A DNA stretch of 64,000 nucleotides from Dichetophora obliterata (GCA_963920525.1 OY986435.1:102237115-102301114), one strand, 5' to 3'. Positions 21,946-33,384 are shown, counted from the stretch's first letter. Notes: generated by a model from the sequence alone, not told the origin. Program-made: numbers and translations.

Positions 21946-22936
21946 AATACCATCTAAAAGTTTGAAACATTAAAATTTATGAAAGTATTTTGTTGTGTTT
22001 TCAAATCCAAAATATGAAAGTAATTATGTTTGTTTAATAATCAAAAATAGTATTAATATTTAAAGATATTTTTTTTCATTTTAATTATCTTCTTTAAACT
22101 GTAATTGTAATGGTGACATAAAGTTCCTTGTTTTTTTTTTATTTTGAGATTTTATTAAAATTTTGTATAAAATCTATGTGCTGAAGGTATTTAAAAAGTT
22201 TTTATTTTTAGCAATCAGATTTTTTGATAAATTAATAAAATTAATCAATTAATAAAGGAAGCAATTATAGATTTTTTTTAATAAATTAATCAATTAATAA
22301 AGAAAGCAACAAATTCATATTTTATTCATTTTAAAGCAAAACAATGTCTTACATACATATGAATTTATTTTGCAATTTTGGTTTTGAATTGTTGGTGCTC
22401 TAAAACTTACCTCATTTTATTCTTCTAATTCAATAAAAAATTTTTAAACTTGCTCTTATTATTTAATATAATAAGGTGCTTATTATATAATATAATATCT
22501 TAAAACCTAGAATGAAATCTTATTACATAATGTAATAATTTAAAACTAAATGAAAATCTTATTACATAATGTAATAATTTAAAACTAAATGAAAATCTTA
22601 TTACATAATGTAATAATTTAAACCTAAATGAAAATCGCATTACAGAATGTAATAACTTAAAACTAAATTGAAAACTTATTAATAAACTAAACTATTATAA
22701 ACTTTAAACTAAGTAATACAATAAAGTAAATATTTACAAATTAAAACTAGAAAAGTAAAAGTATTAAATGTACTTCCAATATTTACAGTATTTACATATT
22801 TACAGATATGTAAATTGCATAAAGTAATTTAATAGTCGGTTATTGCAACCACAAAAATTTATGTACAATATTAACATTATAAAATTTAATTTTTACAATA
22901 TTTACAGTAAATTTTTACACAAATGTTACAATATTA
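21946..22936. repeat. Foldback left arm, inner part, with 40-bp tandem repeats
   Basis: Reverse complement of about 31505-32440. Between 22480 and 22680 there are four to five tandem copies of a roughly 40-bp unit, 'attacataatgtaataattt' plus 'aaaactaaatgaaaatctt'. The same array occurs inverted in the right arm at 31715-31895. No genes. Confidence 0.88.
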
Positions 22937-23537
22937 GGTTAGGGAGGGTTGAGGGAGGAAGCAATTGCTGAATTCAAAGATGATGTGGATGAAACGCCAT
23001 TGACCGACATAGAAGCGGCCGTTGGACGTTACTTTATCGGTTTTAGCTTAAGACAGAAGCTGATGCGCAAAATAAAACGCGAAAGTTGCAAATTGCACCT
23101 GGTCAAATTTTACCAGATGCAATTTGACAATAAATGCTTCATTTCGGTTAAAAATCGAAGTGACGATGAATTGTTGCTGAAAAATTCGTCAGACAGATTC
23201 TTCCAAATTTGCGAGCAACATTTGGCAATATATTAAAATATATTTCAAAAGACTTGTCACCTTCCTAAACTAAAAGAAAGGATCGTGAAAGCTTGTTACG
23301 ATCAAACGAACATTACTCATCCCGATTGGTTTGATGTTTATGGTGAATGCTTTGACCATAGAATGTGTATTCTAGAATTCCATATTATAGTTTTGATACG
23401 AAAAAATTCTAGATGGCTATGCAAAAGAAATGGTTAAAGAAACATTTGAAGGTTTAAGGAATAAAAGAGTTTCCAAAGAAATAAAAAAAACTAATGAGAG
23501 CAATAAAGTTAAAAAATTTTTGCCTGTTAGTATTTAT
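22937..23537 (+). pseudogene. Unidentified coding remnant in the foldback core
   Basis: Coding-like sequence lies immediately inside the left arm. The first block (22961-23236) reads EEAIAEFKDDVDETPLTD, then IEAAVGRYFIGFSLRQKL, KRESCKLHLVKFYQMQFDN and SDDELLLKNSSDRFFQICE. Downstream in changed frames come LPKLKERIVKACYDQTNI, THPDWFDVYGECFDHRMC, and after a shift in an A-run ILDGYAKEMVKETFEGLR. It is charged, non-repetitive and has amino-acid composition like a real protein, unlike the arms. I do not recognise a family. It could be the end of the foldback's own transposase or a captured host gene fragment. The right side is cut by the microsatellite and LINE insertion. Confidence 0.5.
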
Positions 23538-23587
23538 GGCTGTATGTCTGTCTTGTCAGTATGTATGTCTGTCTGTCAGTATGTATG
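23538..23587. repeat. GTCTGTCAGTATGTAT microsatellite, left flank of LINE
   Basis: Irregular repeats of 'gtctgtcagtatgtat' end directly at the poly(T) (minus-strand poly(A)) of the Waldo-like LINE. The same repeat lies at the junction of the two LINE copies (28947-28965) and on the far side (29676-29790), marking it as the insertion target. Confidence 0.85.
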
Positions 23588-23960
23588 TTTTTTTTTATTC
23601 GCGAAGGGGGAACCTTCAAAAGGCCCCACCGTGCAGGTGGGAGTGTACGATTTTTACGCACTAAACCTACATGATCCCTCGCGGTATCATAACCTCCGCA
23701 TTGAATCTTCGACCCTATATAGCCCCGCGGGACCACCGTAAAGCATAACTTCGCGGAGCTTGGGAACAGCACTAGGCTGGAACCTGTTTGGCTACTGCCG
23801 GGATCTACTGTGGAATGGTCGTCGGGTCAACAACCTTTACCTCATCTATCTTGAGCGCGCTCAACTCTTCGCAGCTCTTCTGTTATTTTTCTAGCCAGGG
23901 TGCTAACCATCGACTAGTTCTCTTCGCTCTTTAGCATAAGAGAAACCATATTTTGCTGTG

Positions 23961-26787
23961 TTAACGTTTCGCCGAGACAGGCCAAGGCCTCATGTCTGGC
24001 GTTATGGGGCACACAAAAAGAACGTGCGCCGCGTCTTGCAGCGTATTTCTTGTGCAATTAGTGCAGTAAGGATCGATCGCGTGTTTATACTTGTGAAGGT
24101 ATGCCCTGAAGCAACCATGTCCGCTCAGTATCTGTGTAAGGTAGAAGTTCACTGAGCCGTGGCTTCTGCCATACCACTCGGTTAGGCTAGGGATGAGCTG
24201 GTACGTCCACCGACCCTTCTCTGAACTATCCCAGCGTTCTTGCCATTTTTACAAGCTTCTCTCTCTAGCGAGTTTTTTTATTAGCTGTTGTGCTTTCACT
24301 ACCAGCTGTGAGTAGCGCTTCTTCCACGAGAAGGTCAATAGGGATCGCGCTAGCTAGAACCAGTGCTGCATCTCCGGATACCGTTCTGAAGCTGCAGCAG
24401 ACCCTGAGTGCGCCAAGTCTGTAAACTGACTCTACTCCGTGTCGGTAGGACTTCGTTTGCATCGCTGTGGACCATACAGTCGCACCATACATCATAGTAG
24501 ATCGCACTACTTTGAGGAGCAGTGTTCGTCGTGCTTGTTTGGGGCCTCTTGTGTTCGGCATTATTCTAGATAGCGCCAGACATACTTCGGATGCTTTCCT
24601 GTGTGTGTACTGCATATGTTGCTTAAATGACAGTCTGGAATCGATCATTACACCGAGATATTTAATGAACGGCTTCGATTCAATTAATGTTCCACGAATA
24701 CTGATGCTGGCGGTTTCTAGTTTTTTCCGACTACTAATACGTACCATCTTAGTCTTATGTTCAGCTAGACTAAGTCCCGCTCCTCACAGCCAATCGCAAA
24801 TCATAGCGATAGTTACACTACTGAGGGCCTCAACTTCTTCACGGTGTTTTGCTGTCGCCACAACTGCAAGGTCGTTGGCAAAGCCCACAATCTTGACGTC
24901 TGCTTTCACCTCAAGCCTGAGAACCCCATCGTACATGACGTTCCATAGCAGGGGGCCAAGAAACGACCCCTGTGGGACTCCAACGGAGACATTGTACGTC
25001 TTCGTGCCTTCTTCTGTGTCGTAGAGCAGGACTCTTTCACTGAAATAGTGTGACACGATCTTCGTGAGGTATCGTGGTACTCCAAAGTTCCTGAGGGCTG
25101 TCATAATCAGACTCCAGTTAGCTGAGTTGAAAGCGTTCTTTACGTCGAGTGTTGCCACCAAACAGTACTGCTTTGCTCCCCTCACTCCCTCAATTGCTTC
25201 CTGCGCGGTGCTTGTAACTAGCTTAATAGCGTCCGTCGTTGATTGGGCATTTCTAAACCCAAATTGTCGAGCGGAAAGTCCTCCTCCGGCTTGGATCGCG
25301 TTTTCCAAGCGGTTGCACACCACACGCTCAAAGACTTTGCCTATTGTGTCGAGTAGGCAAATCGGCCTGTAGTCTGAGGGGGCGTCCGTGGAGCCACTGC
25401 CTTTCGGTATGAGCACTAACTTCTGGGTTTTCCACTGCGTTGGGAAAATGCCCTCTAGAAGGCACGCGTTGAAAAGCTGGGCAAACTGATGCGGCTGCGA
25501 CATAATCGCAATCTTCAGTGCGCGGTTCGGAATACCATCAGGACCTGGCGCCTTGTCGTTTTTTATGTTTTTTACTACGTTAACAATCTCCTCTATAGTT
25601 ACAGCCAATATGGTCCGTAGCTCGATGTGTTCCTCGACCGGCTGGGCCGCTGGCTGCTGTGGAAAGAGTGTTCTAACTATAGCACTTAGTACCTGCGGGT
25701 CCGTAGGTGCTGGTCGCCTGAACGACTTCAGTTTTTTCATAACTAATCTGTATGCAGTACCCCATGGATTGGATTCTGCCTCATCACATAGCTGTAGGTA
25801 GCATTGGCGCTTACTCGTACGGATTGCTATTTTTAGGCCTTTCTTGAGCATTCGATAGGTTTCGCGGAGATCGTTGAAGCTGTATGAACCTCTTGCGCGG
25901 TAGTACGTCCTCCTTGCTTCGAGGCATTTCCTGCGTGCTTCAGCAATTTCCGCCGTCCACCAGTAGACCGGGTCTTGCTTGCGCTTGCTAGACCGCCTCG
26001 AGATCATCGCTGCATCGCAAGCTCTTCTTGTTTGGTCCAGGGTCTGCCTTGCCATAACATTTGGCGGGCCAGACAGATGCATATCGGCCATTACTACTTT
26101 CAAAATGTCCTCGTCTAGTGTTTCGACTCTGTACGAACATTTATTTCCCGTATTTATGCTGTGTCGGCTACGCGGTCGACCATTGAGCTTATAAATGATA
26201 GCTTGGTGGTCGCTGTGCGTGTGCAGATTGCTAACATGCCACTCTGCTTGCCTAGTTAACTCGCTACTGGCGAAAGTCAGGTCGATGATGGAGCTTCCGC
26301 CCGCACGGCTGAATGTTGCTTGGGATCCATTATTGAGCAGCACCACGTCTAGTAAAGCAAACGCTTCAAGGAGAATAAAGCCACGTTGGTTTGTTTTTTG
26401 ACTTCCCCAGTCAACTGCCCACGCGTTAAAGTCACCAGCGATAAGGAGTGGTTTCAGGCCTCTCGTTTTGCTGACTATCGTGTCTAGAATCTCCGTGTAT
26501 TCCTGGATCGACAGACTTGGCGCTAGGTAGCAACTCACGACATGTATACCATCTACTTCCGCGCGGACGAAACCGTTTGCACGTGTATGAAGCCTTACAT
26601 AGAAGGGAGCCCTTCCACAATACCATAGGGCGGCTTTCCTGGTAATGTCCGAGGCCCATGCTCCCACGGTTTTTTCGGCGTAAGGTTCACTCAATATAGC
26701 CAGGTCGATGGCCTGGTCTCTGACGGTTTGCCCGAGGAGGTCCTGTGCTGCGCCACAGTTGTTGAGGTTCAACTGCAGTACTCTCAT
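23961..26787 (-). pseudogene. Waldo-type LINE ORF2 (endonuclease and reverse transcriptase), degraded
   Basis: ORF2 begins MRVLQLNLNNCGAAQDLL at 26787, the start of the endonuclease. ILSEPY, AGDFNAWAVDWGS and LHTHSDHQAI mark its active-site blocks. The reverse transcriptase has NDKAPGPDGIPN, YRPICLLDTIGKVFER, FGFRNAQSTTDA and VGVPQGSFLGPLLWN. The catalytic box reads FANDLAV (GCC AAC GAC) instead of the usual FADD. An in-frame TGA at 24784-24786 interrupts between MICDWL and the following GAGLSLAEHKTK. The frame then runs to 24265 and breaks again. The C-terminal zinc-finger region continues in another frame (GCFRAYLHKYKHAIDPYC) and is missing some residues compared with the second copy at 29225. 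Clearly inactive. Confidence 0.85.
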
Positions 26788-28272
26788 CTGCGTCTCCGTT
26801 GGCTGGCTCCTTGAACGGACTGGCATTTCAGACTTCCGGCGCGATGGTTGGAGTCTTGGCCTCGCCTTTGCTTCGCAATCCTTGGCCTTATGGCCTTCTG
26901 TACTGCATTTCATACAGCACCCACTCCGGTCTGTACTTTTGCAGCTTCTTGCGGTGTGCCCAAAGTCAAGGCATCTGAAGCACCTGATTGGAGCTACCTT
27001 CTCGTGGGCTCTGCAAATTACCCAGCCAACTTTGATTTCACTAATTTTGATCAGTTTTTTCGCCTAGGACTATGACCGCTGTTTGGGTGCCGGCGTACGC
27101 TTTGCGAAGTGACTTAACGTTAGCCACAATGGTGTCGCCAAGCACCCTCTGGATTGCGCTTCGCACCTCTTCGGATGTCGTCACCTCGTCGAGATCCTTT
27201 ATCTCTATTAGAGTCTTTTCCGTGGGCGCTTTTGTCTCGGTGTGACCGGCGAACACCGAGTCGAACTTCTCTTTTAACTGTTGGGTCATCTGTGTAGTTG
27301 AACGCTTCAGTTGGATCAACACCTCACCCTTCTCTGTTCGTCTTACTCTAGAGACGTTTTCTCCGAACTCGTCGAGTGACTTTTCCTGCTTCATCTTCAG
27401 GATGATGTCACTGTATGAAAGTTGGCCTACTTTCGCCACCACGATTGCGTCCGGTCTTACTAGCTTCGGTGGTGGTTTTTCCATTTCTTCCATTTTCTTG
27501 CCTTGCTGATCACCTTGGTCCAGGGCTTATCATTACGCTTCGACTGCGATGATTGTTGATCAGCGTGGGGGGCTTCTTCAGTAGAAGAGGGGTTGGGTGT
27601 GTGTACTTGGACCGCCAACTGCTGTACTCTCTTCTTTTTTGGTGGCGTAGCTCGAGAGCTTTCCTCGTTTGCCCTTTTTGAGGCTGTCTTCGACGCCTTC
27701 GTGAACAATGGATCTGTTTGGCAATCCTTATCGACGCAAGGTGCCTGACTGAGCGGTTGTGGATCCCCCGAGTTAGCATTTAGCTCTTTAGATCCTACTT
27801 CCTTTATTTCTCTCGCGAGATCAGAGTACGCTAGTTTAGAGAGATTAAAAAGCCTCTTTATCTCGTAGTGAACGTTTATTCTACTCTTTACATATTCTAC
27901 CAGGCCTTCGATGTAAAGATTCAGTTTGCCCATGCTAGAACTGACAGGATCGTCAACTCTGGGGCTTGGTGTTCCTTCCGAGGGTGATTTATCTTTACTC
28001 TCTTTTAGTTGCATCAGGGTCTTTGTGCCTCTAGGAGTGCCTTTAATAGGCGAACGCTGGATCTTTGAACTCAATGTAAAAGAGTTCTCAGCTTTTTTGT
28101 TGCTCGTAGCTTTAACTGGTGCAGCGGCCGAGTGTGCCACCGTTGCAGCAATTTTAGGGGATGAAATGTTGGTTAGGGCCTCCAGAATCCGTGCCCCTGC
28201 AGTGGTAGTGTCCACGGGTGGATTTCCACTATTGTGGTTGCCACCTGGAGTAATTTTGTTATTCTCCGACAT
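26788..28272 (-). pseudogene. Waldo-type LINE ORF1 (gag with CCHC knuckles), frameshifted
   Basis: The frame opens with MSENNKITPGGNHNSGNPPV at 28272. A Lys/Ser/Pro-rich N-terminal half contains the run PKKKRVQQL, followed by a shift near 27480 into the frame PPPKLVRPDAIVVAK. The middle domain includes KTLIEIKDLDEVTT and VRSAIQRVLGD. A second change near 27040 leads to CFRCLDFGHTARSC and CCMKCSTEGHKAKDC, two CCHC zinc knuckles that bind RNA and are standard in R1-clade gag proteins. In this copy the knuckles are in frame with ORF2 because of the shift. Confidence 0.8.
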
Positions 28273-28284
28273 TCCAAGTAAGTG

Positions 28285-28946
28285 ATTTTGTTTTCAGGAA
28301 TATCTACCCCAATCCTTTTATACCTACGGACAGGTTTAGATACTACCGACCGCTACGGTACAGACGCAGACCAGGAAGCCGCCCAATGTGGGTCAGACGC
28401 GCCTGGATTTCCTAACTGGGGTCCGCGGGTTCGTTATGCCTGAAGGTCCTGGGGAACACAGGACCTCTCCTGCGGGGTATGTATGTTTTTGGATTGTCCC
28501 TTGGCTGAAAGGAAAGGGGCTTTGCGTCCGGGCTTAGTCCCTAGGCGGCGACACATGGTCTACCGACTGCGATCAATTTAAACCTCGGAAGAAAGGGTCC
28601 GCTTCGGGAATTGGTCCCTAGATGACGACGAATTTGGTCTGCCGGCCGCAATAACTTCTCCTTCCGGAAAGAAAAGGCACACTTCGGGACGGCGACGCCT
28701 TCGGTCTGTCGACTGCGATAATTTATCCTCCCGGAAGGACAAGGTCTGCTTCAGAAATGAGTCCTTAGGCGACACCGCTTTCCAAATCAGCGCCTAGGTT
28801 TTGATACTGCCGACCGCTACGGTACAGACGCAGACCAGAAAGCCGCCCAATATGGGTCAGACGCTTCTGGATTTTATGTAACTAGGGTCCGCGGGCGGGT
28901 TCGTAAGGCCCGAAGGATTTTATGAATCAAAATCCTCCCTTGCGGT
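28285..28946 (-). repeat. Tandem repeats in the 5' UTR of the Waldo-type LINE
   Basis: Two long units share 'accgaccgctacggtacaga', 'gccgcccaat', 'gggtcagacgc' and 'gggtccgcggg' (28345-28480 and 28805-28940). Between them about four shorter units of around 90 bp repeat 'gcttcggga', 'tccctaggcg' and 'gtctgccgactgcgat'. The block is much GC-richer than its surroundings. Tandem monomers in a LINE 5' UTR usually carry the internal promoter; that role here is inferred. Confidence 0.75.
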
Positions 28947-28965
28947 GTGTCTGTCAGTATGTATG
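28947..28965. repeat. Microsatellite spacer between two LINE copies
   Basis: A single 'tgtctgtcagtatgtatg' unit separates the 5' end of one Waldo-like copy from the poly(T) tail of the next. It matches the target repeat on the outer sides. Confidence 0.8.
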
Positions 28966-29675
28966 TTTTTTTTTATTTTATTCGCGAAGGGGGAACCTTC
29001 AAAAGGCCCCACCGTGCAGGTGGGAGTGTACGATTTTTACGCACTAAGCCTACATGATTCCTCGCGGTATCATAACCTCCGCATTGAATCTTCGACCCTA
29101 TAGGACTCCGCGGGACCACCGTAAAGCATAACTTCGCGGGGCTTGGGAACAGCACTAGGCTGGAAACTGTTTGGCTACTGCCGGGATCTACTGTGGGATG
29201 GTCGTCGGGTCAACAACCTTTACCTCATCTATCTTGCGCGCGCTCAACTCTTCGCAGCTCTTCAGTTATTTTTCTAGCCAGGGTGCTAACCATCGACCAG
29301 TTCTCTTCGCTCTTTAGCATAAGAGAAACCATATTTTGCTGTGTTAACGTTTCACCGAGACAGGCCGAGGCCTCAAGTCTGGCGTTATGGAACATGGGGC
29401 ACACAAAAAGAACGTGCACCGCGTCTTGCAGCGTGTTTCCTGTGTAATTAGTGCAGTAAGGATCGATCGCGTGTTTATACTTGTGAAGGTATGCCCTGAA
29501 GCAACCATGTCCGCTCAGTATCTGTGTAAGGTAGAAGTTCACTGAGCCGTGGCTTCTGCCATACCACTCGGTTAGGCTAGGGATGAGCTGGTACATCCAC
29601 CGACCCTTCTGTGAACTATCCCAGCGTTCTTGCCATTTTTGCAAGCTTCTCTCCCTCTAGCGAGTCTTGCGGCTT
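28966..29675 (-). mobile_element. Second Waldo-type LINE copy, 5'-truncated
   Basis: About 700 bp nearly identical to 23588-24260, including the T-run, the GC-rich 3' UTR ('gccccaccgtgcaggtggga') and the ORF2 C-terminus. The frame 29225-29644 reads QKWQERWDSSQKGRW, HGCFRAYLHKYKHAIDPYC and HVLFVCP, which is the H/C-rich end of ORF2, and is longer than in the first copy. It stops near 29675 in the microsatellite. Head-to-tail placement beside a full copy shows two insertions into the same repeat. Confidence 0.85.
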
Positions 29676-29790
29676 GTCAATATGTATGTATGTCTGTCTG
29701 TCAGTATGTATGTCTGTCTGTCAGTATGTATGTCTATCTGTCAGTATGTATGTCTGCATGAGTGCATGTATGCATGTCTCTATTTATGTC
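29676..29790. repeat. Microsatellite on the right flank of the LINE pair
   Basis: About five units of 'gtctgtctgtcagtatgtat', then degenerate 'gcatgtatgcatgtctc'. It is the other half of the repeat seen at 23538-23587. Confidence 0.85.
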
Positions 29791-31504
29791 TTTCTTTCCT
29801 GTCACAGCTTAGTTGAATTATATTGCATTTACCTATCTGATAAATTTACATTGACCATTGTTGTGAAATTAATTACGAAATACTTTTCAATTAATCATGG
29901 CAATTTTCAATCATAGCATTGAAGTTCGGTCTTTCAGCCATTTTCTAACAAACAGAGCATTCGTTTTCAATGTATGTAACAACGCGGCAAACTGGTAATT
30001 TTTTCCTTGCGGAGTTCTTAAATTGGGCAGGACCCCTATTATGTCTTTTTTTTGTTTTTTTTATTAGAGGTCTTCTTTTGGGAAGTTTGTTAGTATGATT
30101 GTCATTGTGTTTTAGTGTTACAATATTGAGCCCTTCATTGAATGTTTGACATTTCCGATATTCGTCCGAATGTCCGTCCGCTCATCCGACGCAGCCTCCC
30201 GAATACCGCCAACTAACCCCATTTCAGTCTAGTTGCATGTATTTTGGAATGAACGGACGAATGACTGAATGTTTGTATGGTAGTATGTTTGAGTGTAAAG
30301 TATTCCTAATACTTTTAAAAAGTCAAAATATTTTCCAAATTAAACTTCGCGGTGCCTTTAGACTTTCTCACCTTCACCTTTTTCACATTCAAAATTGACC
30401 TCAAACTCTTTAGGTTTTTTTCTAGGAGTTTCGATTCTTTTTTTAAACTACCACTTTTTCCAAAAGTTCTTCTAATGCTCCAATTAGCCTCGCATGGCAT
30501 AGCATTGCATGGCTTAGCAAGTATCACTTACATCTCTAACTACTTATCGCTCGTTTTCTTCAATAACGTTATAATCCGAAAAACACATATTCGACTTTGT
30601 GATTACATCAATTTAATAAATTTTTATTTTACTTATATTGTAAAATATATGTAAATGTATATACAATTTAAATATTGTAAATACATTTCTGTAAATATTT
30701 ACTGTAAATATTGTATATACTTCTTTTTATAATGTAAATATTGTACATATTGTACTTATATTGTAAATGTATTTTAGAATTTAAATATTGTAAATACATT
30801 TCTGTAAATATTTACTGTAAATATTGTATATACTTAATTTCATAGTAAATATTGTAATTCCTTTAATTTCTGCTTAAGACTTAAAATTCTTGTACTGAAA
30901 AAGATTTTTTTTTTAATTGTGACGTTATTGAAAAAAACGAGAGATATGTTAACGACGAAGTTCTATTTCATTTTGTCACAAATATATATTTTTGTATATT
31001 TTGAAACATTAATAAAATGTCAAAAATAGTGTGTCTGGTAAACGCCCCTATTAAATATTTAATATTGGGGTCAGCTGTGTATTTTCTCAGTTGTGTACTA
31101 ATGAAATATAATACTCAGCTTAAATCATGATTAGTACGGATTTTTCTTAATACTCAGTATTTTTTAAAGTTTCGAGTATTAAATTTTGTTATTGGTAAAA
31201 TGACTACGTTTTGCATAACCATGATTTTTTTGCCGTATTCTAGCCGCTTATATAACTTGCATTCGCTGCTGTACCATGCGAGGTTAATTCGATCATAATA
31301 TTTCGAAATCTTTCTTATGGCATCGCTTACAAACTTCTTTTTTCTTTTATAAAAATGACCGTTTTCAACTTTGGGCTCGGTAGACTCATTTATAATTTTC
31401 AAAATTTTCTATCTACTATTTCAGGTTATTAAATTCTTTCCTTCTTTCAAACAAAACAAATTCTTACTTGTCATTTTTTCCCGGACCAACAAAAGCTTTT
31501 TGTA
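29791..31504. other. Right part of the foldback core
   Basis: No recognised gene. Positions 30640-30870 hold repeated 'gtaaatattgtatatac' and 'gtaaatacatttctgtaaat', similar to the inner arm tip. Two minus-strand frames could be coding scraps: 30315-30527 (Lys-rich, ending GTAKFNLENILTF) and 31154-31402 (KKKFVSDAIRKISKYYDRIN). Neither is recognised or well supported. The Y/C-rich stretch near 30160 has several CGTCCG motifs. Confidence 0.4.
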
Positions 31505-33384
31505 TATACTGTAAATATTGTAATTACATTTGTGTAAATATTAACTGTAAATATTGTAAAAATTAAATTTTATAATGTAAATATTGTACATAAATTTTTG
31601 TGGTTGCAATAACCGTTTATTAAATTACTTTATGTATTACTTTATTGTATTAAATATTTACTTTACTGTATTACTTAGGTTAGTTAAATCCATTCAAAGT
31701 GTTTGCCTAAGTTGATAATTTATTACATTATGTAATAAGTTTTCAATTTAGTTTTAAGTTATTATATTCTGTAATAATATTTTCATTTAGGTTTAAATTA
31801 TTACATTATATAATAAGATTTTCATTTAGTTTTAAATTATTACATTATGTAATAAGATTTCATACTAGGTTTTAAGATATTATATTATATAATAAGCACC
31901 TTATTATATTAAATAATAAGAGCAAGTTTAAAAATTTTTTAATTTTTTATTGAATTAGAAGAATAAAATGAGGTAAGTTTTAAAACACCAACAATTCAAA
32001 ACCAAAACTGCAAAATAAATTCATATCTATGTAAGACATTATTTTGCTTTAAAATGAATAAAAGATGAATTTGTTGCTTTCTTTATTAATTGATTAATTT
32101 ATTAAAAAATCTATAAATAAATTCATAATTCATAAAAAGATGAATTAATTGCTTCCTTTATTAATTGATTGATTTTATTAATTTATTAAAAAATATGTTT
32201 GCTAAAAATAAGAACTTTTTAAATACCTTCAGCAAATAGATTTTATACAAAATTTTAATAAAATCTCAAAATAAAAAAAAACAAGGAACTTTATGTCACC
32301 ATTACAGTTACTGTTGAAAGAAGTTAATTAAAATGAAAAAAGATATCTTTAAATATTAATACTATTTTTGGATTATTAAACAAACACAATTACTTTTATA
32401 TTTGGGATTTGAAAACACAACAAAATACTTTCATAAATTTTAATGTTTCAAACTTTTAGATAGTATTTAATATTTTAAACACTTTCGTAAACATTCTGAG
32501 TTTGTTTGAAACGAAAAAATTTGCTAAATACCTGCAACAATTGACAGAAATTTGTATATATATTTTTACATAAAGAAAGTATATACATCTCATATATGTG
32601 TATATACTATGTACCTTAAAAATAATTTAAATCAATTTATAATAATTTGAAAAGAGGGAAATTGGTAAATTCATTTAATTTACCAAATGCAATGTAGCTA
32701 AAAAAGTTAGCTTTAAATTAAAAAATTTCTTAAATACATTGTACCTGCAAGAACTAAAAGAAATTTATGGGCAAAGGTCATATAAAAATATTATCATAAT
32801 TTAAATAGCTGGAAATTGGTAAATTCATTTAATTTACCAAGTCCAATCTAGTTAAAAAATTTTTAAATTGGTAAAAATTTAGCTTCAAATTAAAAAATTT
32901 GCTGAATTCATAGTACCTGGAAATTGGTAAAAAATGTAGCTTAAAGTTAAAAAATTTCTTACCTGCAAGAATTTATAGGAAAAGGGGGGCATAAAAATGT
33001 TCTCATCATTTAAAAAGATTGAAATTGGTAAATTCATTCAATTTACCAAATCCAATCTAGCTAAAAAATGTAAATATTCATATGAGTGCAAGATTCTTAT
33101 AGGAAACAAAAAAAGTCATACCAAAGCGAAAAGAAACAATAGCAAACTATTTTCTTTTCGCTTCATCACACGCTTTCTATATTCTATTTCTTCGCACTCA
33201 TACAGCTCATACATCGCTAAGCGTCGCAACCATAAAGCTACGTCAGCTAAGCAGAGCTGAGCAAAGTCAGCCGAAAAATTTCAATTTTAATTTTCTTCAC
33301 ATCCACTTTCGCTCAATCCTCACTGATTACAAATGTCTGCACAAACGCAACTGTGCAGAACTGACAACTCTTTACTACTCTTTG
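31505..33384. repeat. Foldback right arm, uninterrupted
   Basis: Mirror image of the left arm with no insertion. It contains the inverted 40-bp tandem array (31715-31895) and the LINE empty site near 32440-32480. The 'ttaccaatttcc'-type units lie between 32650 and 33060, followed by the GC-richer tip. Its extra tandem unit near 32780-32900 shows that the number of internal repeats differs between arms. Confidence 0.88.

Larger units (their letters stand above)
23588..28946 (-). mobile_element. Waldo/R1-type LINE, near full length, in a microsatellite
   Basis: A minus-strand non-LTR retrotransposon. Its 3' poly(A) is the T-run at 23588 and its 5' region ends near 28946. It encodes a gag-like ORF1 with zinc knuckles and an ORF2 with endonuclease and reverse transcriptase. 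The endonuclease-to-RT linker VYWWTAEIAEARRKCLEARR is typical of the R1 clade. Both sides are a GTCTGTCAGTATGTAT-type repeat, on the other strand an ACAT/ACAG repeat. Waldo elements of the R1 clade are known to insert into ACAY repeats, so clade and target agree. The copy is disabled by a stop, frame changes and an active-site substitution. Confidence 0.85.
15607..33384. mobile_element. Giant foldback transposon with 1.9-kb inverted arms (carrying nested LINEs)
   Basis: The ends are CAAAGAGTAGTAAAGAG on the left and its reverse complement on the right, each bordered by the 7-bp duplication GTACCAC (15600-15606, 33385-33391). Sequence inward from both ends matches for about 1.9 kb. The left arm is 15607-16572 plus 21946-22936, interrupted by a LINE; the right arm is 31505-33384. 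Arms contain internal tandem repeats, as foldback elements do. Very long arms, a CA...TG end and a 7-bp GTA-type duplication recall the Galileo branch of the P superfamily, but no transposase was recognised, so the assignment is an inference. After removing the nested LINEs, the core is about 2.4 kb. The tip also resembles that of the P-like element at 33433 (CAAAGAAGTAAAA). Confidence 0.85.

Noticed and set aside
22480..22680. CRISPR-like array of regularly spaced repeats
   Set aside because: Units are head-to-tail with no unique spacers, AT-rich, inside a eukaryotic foldback arm and mirrored in the other arm.
31154..31402. 82-codon Lys/Tyr-rich minus-strand frame in the foldback core
   Set aside because: Could be a transposase scrap, but no catalytic or zinc motif is visible; mentioned only under the core region.
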